From the NCBI GenBank assembly GCA_965644295.1, contig CBFFRP010000617.1, forward strand, positions 1 through 30,116: 30,116 bases of DNA. The letters run 5' to 3'. This document shows positions 1-8,128 of this stretch, piece by piece. This DNA comes from Paraphysomonas bandaiensis. Lineage: Eukaryota; Chrysophyceae. The notes beneath the pieces are model-generated. The model was not told the DNA's origin and did not search any database. It worked only from the letters and a program-made list of their open reading frames with translations. The translations under genes and the position numbers were made by a program. How positions within the stretch are numbered: the stretch's first letter is position 1; each line of letters opens with the position of its first letter.

Positions 1-293
1 TATTAGAATATGGACTGTATCCTAGTATATTCAATGTGGTACTTGAAGACAATGTACGAGAATACAGTGAAGTATGGTGATGTGTAGATGCTGTTATGAT
101 ATTGAGAAAACTGAAATAGTTTGCTCTTTCAAGATATGTTTAGTAGCGAAAGGTCTACAGAAGTAGTGATTTATGCATGGCACAAAACGAGCTTGTGTTG
201 TTTAACACAATTCGTGTAAACGATATTAATAAATCTATCTAGTCTAACAACTTAATCTCTCTTTGATCTAAGTAAAATGAGCATTTCCCAACA
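1..293 (+). repeat. 5' LTR of Copia copy 1
   Basis: This 293-bp segment is repeated without visible mismatch at 5164-5456 (constant offset 5163). It ends CCCAACA, as a Copia LTR should, but starts TATTAG where the related LTR at 25302 starts TGTTGG. A poly(A) signal AATAAA lies at 228-233, so the R/U5 part is downstream of it. No TATA box could be assigned with confidence. Confidence 0.93.
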
Positions 294-1276
294 TGGTAGC
301 GAGCGAGGAGGGAGAGAAGGAGGATAGAGGAGTAGTTCCTCAGTTCAACGAGACTAACGTTGAACAATGGATTGAGGACTTCGAGACATTCCTTATGAGG
401 AAGGAACAAAGCGAGGTAGCGGTGGAACTGCCACCTAAGGAGAGCGACTTCGGGGAGCAGCCACTTACGTTGATGGAGGAGAAGGCGTACAGACAGGCTG
501 TGAAGAGGTATTGGAAGGCGAACGCCATAGCTTATTCTTACTGCAGGGATGCGGTGCAGCATTCCCCGAAAGCGCTGCGTAAATTCCATCTTACCCACAA
601 AGCGTTCAAGGCAGAAGGGAGTGGTGTAAACAGGTTCAAAACACATGTAATGATTGATGAGTTGAAGAAGTGTTTTGCTGGAGGGAAGCAAAATAGGATC
701 AGTGACCTCTTAACTCAATATGGTTCTTTCCGTATGCGTCCGGAGGAGACGGCGAAGGACTACGTACTACGGTTCGAACTACTGCTGAAGGAACTACAGG
801 AGCAGCAGCAGGATATCTCGGAGGTATCAAAAACAAGTCGACTACGAGAAGGCTTGCTCAATGAAGAGTATGCTCAACTGAGAGTTGGATTATACTTGAT
901 GGATGATGATGTTAATTATGTAACTGTATCACGTAAGATAGAAGGCTATGATGATACTATGGCTGGGAAGGAAGCGTTGGAGAAGAAGCGTAAAAGAGTG
1001 GAGGAGCTGAACCTGATAGACAGTAAGAAACGATATCGCAGAGAGAGGGATCATCGTAAGAAGAACAACGGTAAGAAGAAGCCGATGAAGAAGGATACAG
1101 AGATTACAGGGCAGCGACCTGGAAGTGCCGAATATACTGGGTGCAGAAATTGTAAGTCAAAGGAACATCTTGCCATCGATTGTCCAGCATCGAAAAAAGA
1201 AGTACTCGCAAAGCAAGAGCAAGGCTGTGAGGTTTCAAGATGGAAGGAAACCAGACAAAAGACTACTTACAGTTGA
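293..1276 (+). CDS. gag: Gag (nucleocapsid/capsid) of Copia copy 1
   Basis: A 327-residue structural polyprotein that should assemble the cytoplasmic particle and bind the element RNA. The N-terminal two thirds is a charged helical capsid-like region. A very basic stretch (about residues 230-270) is followed by one zinc knuckle of CX2CX4HX4C form (C284, C287, H292, C297). Its ATG uses the last base of the LTR plus the first two bases of the primer site. The ORF ends at a TGA at 1276 just after the knuckle, whereas in the related copy at 25606 the same region runs straight on into protease. The final ~30 residues of this frame have no counterpart in that copy, so they are probably out-of-frame sequence. 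Family assignment is firm; the exact C-terminus is uncertain. Confidence 0.88.
   Translation: MVASEEGEKEDRGVVPQFNETNVEQWIEDFETFLMRKEQSEVAVELPPKESDFGEQPLTLMEEKAYRQAVKRYWKANAIAYSYCRDAVQHSPKALRKFHLTHKAFKAEGSGVNRFKTHVMIDELKKCFAGGKQNRISDLLTQYGSFRMRPEETAKDYVLRFELLLKELQEQQQDISEVSKTSRLREGLLNEEYAQLRVGLYLMDDDVNYVTVSRKIEGYDDTMAGKEALEKKRKRVEELNLIDSKKRYRRERDHRKKNNGKKKPMKKDTEITGQRPGSAEYTGCRNCKSKEHLAIDCPASKKEVLAKQEQGCEVSRWKETRQKTTYS
294..302 (+). other. Putative tRNA primer-binding site
   Basis: TGGTAGCGA follows the LTR directly. TGGT pairs with the universal tRNA 3' end ACCA. The same nine bases follow the LTR of the second Copia copy at 25623-25631. The first seven bases fit the 3' end of an animal initiator-Met tRNA, but the match then fails, so the primer tRNA is not identified. 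Confidence 0.6.
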
Positions 1277-4200
1277 AAACATCAGGCGTGGAGAGCCAGC
1301 GGATTTGTCTGACGAAGACGAAGCAAATATGATCGAGCAACAGGAAGAGTATCACTTGTCATGTAATGTGTATGAGACGAATATATGCAGTAGTGTGCAT
1401 GAGGATATTCACTATACATACATTGATACCTGTTGTTCGTCATCAATGTTTTTGATAAATGATGTGAATATACTTGATAGTCATATGCACACATCAAAGG
1501 TTATTAATGGTTCGAAAAAAGGGTCAGAGATATGCGTCACGAGTGTAGGTTCCCGTGGAGCATGGAAGAACATTGAGGTATCAAGTCAGATAAATCGGTG
1601 TCTTTGTTCTGGACGGAAGTTGAACGATATGGGATATCGATTTACTGTATGGTATGGTATACAGATATATGACAGAAATACGGATGAGCTGGTGTTGGAG
1701 GGACCTATGAAGAATGGAATGACTGCTGTGCCAACACAGCAGTTATTGGAGCTTCCAGACGTATCGACATCCAGTGATTCAGAAGTAAATCTCAGTGACC
1801 GTACGGGTGAGGATGAACTGGAGCTGTTACATAGGAGAGCGGGTCATTTTAACAAGCATGCGTTGGTAGAAGCCCACAAAAGAATGCTAATTATTGGGAC
1901 TGGACTGAAACGAAAACATCTCTCGAAACGTGTTTCCAAAGAACAGTGTCTATGTGATGTATGCGCCAGGGCGAAGATCACCAGAGTAAGTTTTCGGACA
2001 AAGGATGAGGACTCCGTTCGTCCAAATTTCTCGGCCGATATAGCAGTATACTTAAATTGTCCAGCTCGAGGAGGGGAAATATATGTGCTCAAACTAACAC
2101 ACCATGCCAGTCGGATGTTCTGGTCGGAAGGGCTTGTTCATAGGACTGGGTCATCGGTACTGCAGGTTTTCAAGAAGATTTTTGAAGGAGATGTGAAAAG
2201 GTACAAATTAGAAATGCATCATTACCATGCAGATGGAGCAGGGGAGCTAATATGTGATGAGCTGCGACAATATCTTAGGTCACAGGGTTGCTATCAACAT
2301 ACGTGGAGCTCTACGGACTCTCCTGAGATGAACGCGATTGAGGAGCGGAAATTCAGGACCTGTGGTGAGATGACATTAGCGATGCTGATTCAGTCAGGAT
2401 TGCCTTCACAGTTTTGGCTAGATGCCTACATGGCAGCCAGGTACATATTAATTCGATTGCCTACAAAGACAGCGAAGGGGTATATGTCCCCTCTTGAATT
2501 TTTGACTGGTGAGGCTCCCAACCTGAAATATCTCAGAGTATGGGGGTGTCGTGCGTATGTCATCACTACAAAGGCGGATCGACGGAAAGACTGGGACGAC
2601 AAGGCCCTTATCGGATATCTGATAGGATATTCAGATGAAAAGGTAGGATATGATGTATATCTACCTGCGACTGATAGGGTCGTCACGTCGGTACATGTAT
2701 TAACTGATGAGTCCATACCGTCACGCTCGGAGAGCTATTTCGCTGAGATAGATGCTCTTCGAGTGAAGGAGGCCGAGAGACCGAAAATTGTGTCTGACTA
2801 TGCGGGCTTAGAAGGTACATATCATATTGATGATGAGGATGGTCTTCTCTACAAGACCACGAGAGTAGTAGAACGAAAGGGGGTAATAGTAGCCTATCGA
2901 TCTCTGGTAACTGCAGGTCGGAAGCATATCGAGCACCGGGTGCCGATTCACGTCGAGGACGTAGTGCGAATGACTGCAGAAACTCCCGGGAATACCGGAT
3001 ATATCGGAAAGGGGGACGCCCTGAGTACTATGCCAGCCAGGGTGCTGGACCAGGGAAGACCTGGAGGGTTACAGGAGAGTCCTGACCCAACCTGTCAGGA
3101 GACAGCTGTGAGGTTGCAGACCTCTGAAGACTATGAGTCTGGGGTTGTGAGCGGGGCTCCTCCCACAACGCACGATGTGCGTGCTCAGGATGAGCAAGGT
3201 ACGGGTTCTTATATACCTCGTCGACCGATTGAACTAGATGGTGATGGTCGGGTCCGACGCAAACGGCTGCAGCGGAGACTGGCAAACGCGTCAGTTTTAG
3301 GAGAGATTAATATGGTTGAAGTACCGGATGCGCATAATATTGATCTTAACCATGCAGAGACAGAAGATATCAAGATACCAAATTCATATGCCGAGGCAGA
3401 GAGATCTCCACAGTATCAACAATGGAGAAAAGCTCGAATGGTGGAGAAGACATCATTGCTGAAAAGACGTGTCTTGAAGATCGTGAAAATTCCAAGCGGA
3501 GTGAAATTAGTTAGAGCGAAATATGTGCATACGGTGAAGCGAGACATACTAGGGAATATAGTAAAGTACAAGGCTCGGCTAGTGGCATTAGGAAATCTCC
3601 AAGAGAAGAAGGAGGAGGAGCCGTCCACTTTCGCTCCAGTGGTTAAGGGTATAACCATTAGACTAGTGTTAGCGATTGCGTTTATGTTACAGATGCATGT
3701 GCATCAATTAGATGTATCATCCGCATTTTGCTATGCAGATCTGGAGGATGACGTGTATATGGCACCTCCACCAGATGAGGAATTACTAGCTGGATGGTGT
3801 TTTCAACTAATCAAGGCATTGTATGGACTGCGATCTTCACCGCGACAGTGGAATAAACATATTGACAAGTTTATTAAATCATTGCATTTTACTCCGTGTA
3901 TTTTGGATACGTGTTTGTATATGCGATGGAGTAACGGAAAACTGCATTTATTATTGATATATGTTGATGATATCATAATTGCATCCGCTGATCTGACTTA
4001 CTTGGAAAGCGTAAAGCGTAGGTTCTGTGAAACATTCGAGATGCATGATCTGGGAGTGTGTAAGCGATTTCTGAACATCAGGATAACCAGAGGAGAAAAT
4101 TGGTATATGTTAGATCAATCTGAGTATGCTAAGAATATTATCAAGAAATTCAGCTCAGTTATGGGAAAGAGTAGTAAGAATAAGGAGGCCCCACTACCTA

Positions 4201-4685
4201 CTAATGTTCAGGATCTGTTGGCAGAGGAACGTGAACTTACGGAGGAGCAGAAGCAGTGGGTTGACTCATTTCCGTATCGGCAAATTATTGGAGCAGTGTT
4301 GTATCTAGCAATGCATACTAGACCTGATCTGGCTTATGCAGTGGGGTTATTGTCTCGATTTAGTAGTTGTCCGACATATGCATCGTGCAAACTGGCGATT
4401 CACTTATTGAAATATTTGCGTGGAACAATTGATGAGGGCATCAGATTCAGTGGGAGTGAGTTCGACTTACATGTGTTCAGTGATTCAGATTGGGCTGGTG
4501 ATAGACTGACTCGGCGATCGACAACAGGATACATTGTGTTCTTATGTGCAGGCGCATTGGCCTGGCAGTCTAAACTACAGACCACAGTTGCAACTTCGAG
4601 CATGGAATCTGAATATATGGCGGAGTATGCGGCTATGCAAGAACTGGTGTGGCTTCGGGGGTGTTCAAGGAGCTCGGGCTCTTAG
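1125..4685 (+). CDS. pol: Copia Pol: protease, integrase, reverse transcriptase, RNase H
   Basis: The frame is open from 1089 (after a TGA at 1086) and overlaps gag by 188 nt, one base ahead of it. Counting from 1125, the domains in order are: aspartic protease at about 90-140 with D101-T-C-C in place of the usual D-S/T-G; GAG-pre-integrase zinc finger (H236, H241, C277, C280); integrase core with D305, D370 and E406, the last pair separated by 35 residues; reverse transcriptase with YVDD at 946-949 (nt 3960-3971) and the upstream block LDVSSAF; and RNase H with SDSDWAGD and SSMESEY. The frame is lost at a run of five G (4657-4661) and stops at 4685, while the homologous tail continues in another frame. 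Pol probably needs a +1 shift from gag, or copy 1 carries an extra base there. Confidence 0.93.
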   Translation: MPNILGAEIVSQRNILPSIVQHRKKKYSQSKSKAVRFQDGRKPDKRLLTVENIRRGEPADLSDEDEANMIEQQEEYHLSCNVYETNICSSVHEDIHYTYIDTCCSSSMFLINDVNILDSHMHTSKVINGSKKGSEICVTSVGSRGAWKNIEVSSQINRCLCSGRKLNDMGYRFTVWYGIQIYDRNTDELVLEGPMKNGMTAVPTQQLLELPDVSTSSDSEVNLSDRTGEDELELLHRRAGHFNKHALVEAHKRMLIIGTGLKRKHLSKRVSKEQCLCDVCARAKITRVSFRTKDEDSVRPNFSADIAVYLNCPARGGEIYVLKLTHHASRMFWSEGLVHRTGSSVLQVFKKIFEGDVKRYKLEMHHYHADGAGELICDELRQYLRSQGCYQHTWSSTDSPEMNAIEERKFRTCGEMTLAMLIQSGLPSQFWLDAYMAARYILIRLPTKTAKGYMSPLEFLTGEAPNLKYLRVWGCRAYVITTKADRRKDWDDKALIGYLIGYSDEKVGYDVYLPATDRVVTSVHVLTDESIPSRSESYFAEIDALRVKEAERPKIVSDYAGLEGTYHIDDEDGLLYKTTRVVERKGVIVAYRSLVTAGRKHIEHRVPIHVEDVVRMTAETPGNTGYIGKGDALSTMPARVLDQGRPGGLQESPDPTCQETAVRLQTSEDYESGVVSGAPPTTHDVRAQDEQGTGSYIPRRPIELDGDGRVRRKRLQRRLANASVLGEINMVEVPDAHNIDLNHAETEDIKIPNSYAEAERSPQYQQWRKARMVEKTSLLKRRVLKIVKIPSGVKLVRAKYVHTVKRDILGNIVKYKARLVALGNLQEKKEEEPSTFAPVVKGITIRLVLAIAFMLQMHVHQLDVSSAFCYADLEDDVYMAPPPDEELLAGWCFQLIKALYGLRSSPRQWNKHIDKFIKSLHFTPCILDTCLYMRWSNGKLHLLLIYVDDIIIASADLTYLESVKRRFCETFEMHDLGVCKRFLNIRITRGENWYMLDQSEYAKNIIKKFSSVMGKSSKNKEAPLPTNVQDLLAEERELTEEQKQWVDSFPYRQIIGAVLYLAMHTRPDLAYAVGLLSRFSSCPTYASCKLAIHLLKYLRGTIDEGIRFSGSEFDLHVFSDSDWAGDRLTRRSTTGYIVFLCAGALAWQSKLQTTVATSSMESEYMAEYAAMQELVWLRGCSRSSGS

Positions 4686-4990
4686 TTGCGAAGCCGACTC
4701 CATTCTTTATGGATAGCAAGAGTGCGAAAGATCTCTCCGAGAATCCTGTGTATCATAAGAGGTCGAAGCATATAGACATCAAGTATCACTGGGTGAGAGA
4801 GCATGTAAATGGAAAATTTCCTACGGCAAAGTTGATTCATGTGTCGACGGATGATATGGCGGCTGATATTTTCACGAAGGCATTGTCAACGAAACTTTTC
4901 AGTCGTCATGAGAAAACTATTACCGGGGTTAAGAGAAGTGTGTCAACCAGAGTTGAGGAGCAGCAGAAGAAGCGACCCCGAAGAGGTTAA
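4649..4990 (+). CDS. C-terminal end of Copia Pol (RNase H tail), displaced frame
   Basis: This frame carries the expected end of the Copia RNase H region: a DSKSAKD block, then HIDIKYHWVRE and the ADIFTKAL motif that closes Copia Pol proteins, and a basic C-terminus. It is one base out of register with the main pol frame. The related copy has six G at the equivalent of 4657-4661 and reads straight through, so one G appears to be missing here. Only codons after about 4662 are meaningful; the start shown is simply the first ATG of the frame. This could be a real inactivating deletion or a homopolymer sequencing error. Confidence 0.8.
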   Translation: MASGVFKELGLLVAKPTPFFMDSKSAKDLSENPVYHKRSKHIDIKYHWVREHVNGKFPTAKLIHVSTDDMAADIFTKALSTKLFSRHEKTITGVKRSVSTRVEEQQKKRPRRG

Positions 4991-5154
4991 AGGTGTGTTT
5001 TAGTGGGTGAGAATCCCACATAACTATATATCTAGTTGACTGCTAGTTATATATGTATCTTGATAAGATTTCACATCTATTTTACCTATGAGACTAGTTT
5101 ATAGCATGAAGATCACTGTACTCATTGTTGTTTCGTATCACTGCATTCTACATT

Positions 5155-5163
5155 GAGTGGGAG
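5155..5163 (+). other. Polypurine tract of Copia copy 1
   Basis: GAGTGGGAG lies immediately before the 3' LTR, where plus-strand priming is expected. It is short and interrupted by one T. The position, abutting the LTR start inferred from copy 2, is the main support. Confidence 0.6.
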
Positions 5164-5456
5164 TATTAGAATATGGACTGTATCCTAGTATATTCAATGT
5201 GGTACTTGAAGACAATGTACGAGAATACAGTGAAGTATGGTGATGTGTAGATGCTGTTATGATATTGAGAAAACTGAAATAGTTTGCTCTTTCAAGATAT
5301 GTTTAGTAGCGAAAGGTCTACAGAAGTAGTGATTTATGCATGGCACAAAACGAGCTTGTGTTGTTTAACACAATTCGTGTAAACGATATTAATAAATCTA
5401 TCTAGTCTAACAACTTAATCTCTCTTTGATCTAAGTAAAATGAGCATTTCCCAACA
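5164..5456 (+). repeat. 3' LTR of Copia copy 1
   Basis: Identical to 1-293 as far as can be read. AATAAA at 5391-5396 would serve as the element's polyadenylation signal. After it the sequence changes to AT-rich unique DNA beginning CTTACAACTT. Confidence 0.95.
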
Positions 5457-6383
5457 CTTACAACTTCCGAGGGAATGCCGATAGTTTAAATATGAAATAC
5501 AATAGGAAGAAGATATGTACTTTCTCATAGTTTATAGGGATAAAGTGCAGTGTCATTTTCCATTTGTTTCTACTAAGCTAAAGAGTGCGATTTTTTGTTC
5601 CTATTAACTTTTCATATGTTACTTCTCGACTGGAAGTGGTAGTTGAGCCTTATAATCTAGTATAATCGAAGAAAATTCTTAAAGCTTAGAGTAGTAGGTA
5701 TGTCTGAAAAAAATAGTAGACTTAGCTGCCATTTTGCAAAATCTTGTAGGAACAAATGGCACTTCTTAATTATAGGGTTAGACTTAGTATAGCGACAAAT
5801 ATATACCTGTATAAAGGTATGATAACATGTTGTAGTTTCACGTATTTAATTTCCTAGTCCCACGAATTTTCATGTAAATACCTAGTCAGTAATAGCGTTA
5901 AACCTAGTCGTTTTTGTATCCACTACTTATTGATTACTTGATTATACTGCTAACATAGTTGTAGATCATCAAAACAAACATACACACACACGAATTAATT
6001 CATTATATACATAGCTACTGAGCACAGTGTATATCTATCTATCATATTGCATAACTTCTGAGTATATAATGTTGTGGGAAAGAGGAGTGGGCAGTGAAGC
6101 TATCGACATGAATGATAGCTCTTATTTTCTCCCCACTTCGAATATTGCATTGGCTTCCCGCTGTTATTAGACCATGAGGTGGTGTTCTATTCGTAAAACA
6201 GTAACATGAAGTATATATCATGTAGTGATGCCCATTACTCGAGATGAAATAGAGGATACCAACACTCTGTCACGGAATTGATCACTGGCAGTCTTCTCAT
6301 CCCTCAATAGTCTGTTGATGCTCCGATGGACCCCTGAGCAGGACCACGTATCAATTAATTGTAAATAACTGCAGTAGGCGACG
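5457..6383. other. AT-rich intergenic stretch, no gene seen
   Basis: About 930 bases without a plausible coding frame. The sequence is AT-rich with scattered short repeats. No tRNA-like or snoRNA-like fold was recognised by eye. Confidence 0.6.
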
Positions 6384-7019
6384 GTTTATATGTAAGAACA
6401 TCAGTAACTCTTGGGCAAATCCATTATAACCATTTTAGCTCTACTGAACAGCCTTTCAACCTTATATTGGGATATGCAAGTGCTTCATGCTGCGATAACG
6501 ATTGTGCTGGTTAAGACTTGCTCGCTTCCGTACTCTGCTACCATCAATCAAACTTTGCGCTGCGTTTTGATTCGGAGCTAGACTCTCACTGTCATCATCT
6601 TCTTCATCCCCATCGAGCAAAAATAATATAATTTGATCCTTTTCCGTCCGAGTTAGTGCGGCTTCATTGCTACATTGAATTTTCACGACTGACTTTTCAA
6701 AAGCAGCGTTATGAATAAAAGCAGCATTGTTGCCCAAATGACGCTCGACAATTGAGTGCTTTATGATTAGTTCGTCTAAAAGTATGCCAACGTTGTGGAG
6801 GTCAGTGGTGTTCACCTTCCTTCTGTAATTTTTGTAAGGACACTAGTTGAACCAACTCCATTTCGTGCCGTAATTGCACGAGTTTGACATGCTCCATTTC
6901 ACTAGAACACGTCGGAACCAAACTCGTATGATCGCAAATGTGGAGCCCCACCTGGTATCGTGTTTGATTAAGGCCTTTCTGACGGAGCTTACTACCATTC
7001 TTCAGAGTTCGTAGCTGGT
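6384..7019 (-). pseudogene. Decayed hAT-family transposase (C-terminal part)
   Basis: Reading the minus strand, three blocks typical of hAT transposases appear in the right order. The first is a TRWGSTF block near 6945-6965. The second is a continuous 117-codon stretch (6815-6462) with an FEKSVVKIQ block, a LTRTEKDQ block and an acidic spacer. The third is the dimerisation-domain motif VERLFSRAK at about 6434-6460. These blocks sit in different frames, and stops fall between them near 6460 and 6820, so the gene is dead. No terminal inverted repeats or 8-bp duplication were found, and the N-terminal half with the BED finger is absent. The hAT assignment rests on motif recognition; the precise subfamily is unknown. 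Confidence 0.6.
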
Positions 7020-7137
7020 ACCAGTTTATCGCTCATATCGCTAATTAGTTAAATTACTTGTACTAAGCTTATTATTAAGAAGGAAATGTGATACACATAA
7101 TACGCCGAATATTCGACCTCATATAATTATTAGCACT

Positions 7138-7599
7138 TTAAAAATCTACATTTTGGGTTCTGCCTGCATCATGATAGCTATGCTGTTGAGGTTGATATAT
7201 ATCACCCACGGTGCTATATGGCCCACTAGACTCCTGAGGTGACAACTCAGTGATTGAATATAGAGATAATCCGTGTTCTTTCATCAATGAATATGCAAAT
7301 ATCGACCATGGCACCTTTAAAACCATTAGAAAGAATGTGAATATAATAGACACTGCTTGTGTATACTGTGCAGTGGAAGCAAACCATAAAATATCAATAC
7401 ATGCTGTTACAGGGACTATAATTGATATTATAATATATAGCTGTGTATTATCCATCACAGACCCCATCAGAGAGAAGAGAGCCACAGGTGCATTGTATGA
7501 GGGCACTGATCGGCCTATAGATGCTATGAATGAGAGTGCTACAGCACATAATGATGTTAAGCGTAAACCTAGTTTACTTGGAGGTAAAAGATGGAACAT
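7138..7599 (-). CDS. AGTRAP: AGTRAP-like small multi-pass membrane protein
   Basis: A complete single-exon ORF of 153 aa. It has three or four hydrophobic segments: about residues 10-29, 38-48, 53-75 and 83-106. The last is followed by a short charged loop (KEHG) and a hydrophilic tail with a YSTVGD element. Length, segment spacing, the LK-P-type end of the last segment and the Y-x-T-[IV] tail fit the type-1 angiotensin II receptor-associated protein family. In mammals that protein sits in endomembranes and promotes receptor internalisation. An invertebrate version cannot be assumed to have the same partner. It is transcribed away from METTL22, with about 530 bp between the two start codons. 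It could instead be another small four-pass membrane protein, since sequence identity is modest. Confidence 0.6.
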   Translation of the reverse strand: MFHLLPPSKLGLRLTSLCAVALSFIASIGRSVPSYNAPVALFSLMGSVMDNTQLYIIISIIVPVTACIDILWFASTAQYTQAVSIIFTFFLMVLKVPWSIFAYSLMKEHGLSLYSITELSPQESSGPYSTVGDIYQPQQHSYHDAGRTQNVDF

Positions 7600-8128
7600 G
7601 TTGGAGTTTAATGGTGTGATGTGATCAAGTGATATATGACCTCATATACACGCACATACAGCCACAGTGTATGTATATATATAGACCCGTTCTGTTTTCA
7701 TTCAGTGGATTTTTAGTAGGATACTGGATTTTTTTCAAAAAATCTGCTATATAATTACTACTGTATCAGGAAAATCCAGCAAATGGTGAAAGACAAAACT
7801 AAATTATCTGGATTTTTTCCAGTGGATGACCCACAATTCTGGATGAACCAAACGGCATAGCTAGCCGTATGTTTAACATACACAGAGTACACAAGCAGGA
7901 GTACATACATATGTACATGAATTGATGTATTGAAGTACGAGAAGTAGTGTGGAGCAGTACTCTACTACTTGTTGTATGTCTGGATGTATGTATGGTCATG
8001 TACACGTCGAGCAGACCGAAATCTATCTAGAGGTACATCTCTGCCTCTCTCTCATATATGGCTGTATATATAAGCATCCAGTCATCAGTCACATCAAATA
8101 GATATCTTACATCTCATCCAACCAAACC
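7600..8128. promoter_or_regulatory. Shared 5' region between divergent AGTRAP-like and METTL22 genes
   Basis: A 529-bp non-coding interval between two start codons that point away from each other, so it must hold both promoters. It is AT-rich with several ATG and TACAT words. It contains three copies of a CTGGATTTTTT-like word between 7700 and 7830 on both strands, which may be a small degraded repeat. An ATG at 8058 opens a 67-codon frame that overlaps the METTL22 start out of frame and could dampen its translation if it is in the mRNA. Confidence 0.4.

Larger units (their letters stand above)
1..5456 (+). mobile_element. Ty1/Copia LTR retrotransposon, copy 1 (near-complete, young)
   Basis: The element has a 293-bp LTR at each end, a primer-binding site directly after the 5' LTR, gag, pol in the Copia order (protease, integrase, reverse transcriptase, RNase H) and a purine tract before the 3' LTR. 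The two LTRs read identical base for base, which implies a recent insertion. Coding capacity is interrupted by two frame changes, one at the gag/pol boundary and one in a G run near the end of pol. The window begins on the first LTR base, so the 5' target-site duplication cannot be seen; the 3' flank begins CTTAC. A related, decayed copy lies at 25302 to the window end in the same orientation. Confidence 0.95.

Noticed and set aside
7250-7624. A 124-codon plus-strand frame opposite the AGTRAP-like gene
   Set aside because: The minus-strand frame has ordered membrane segments and family-like tail motifs; this one has none.
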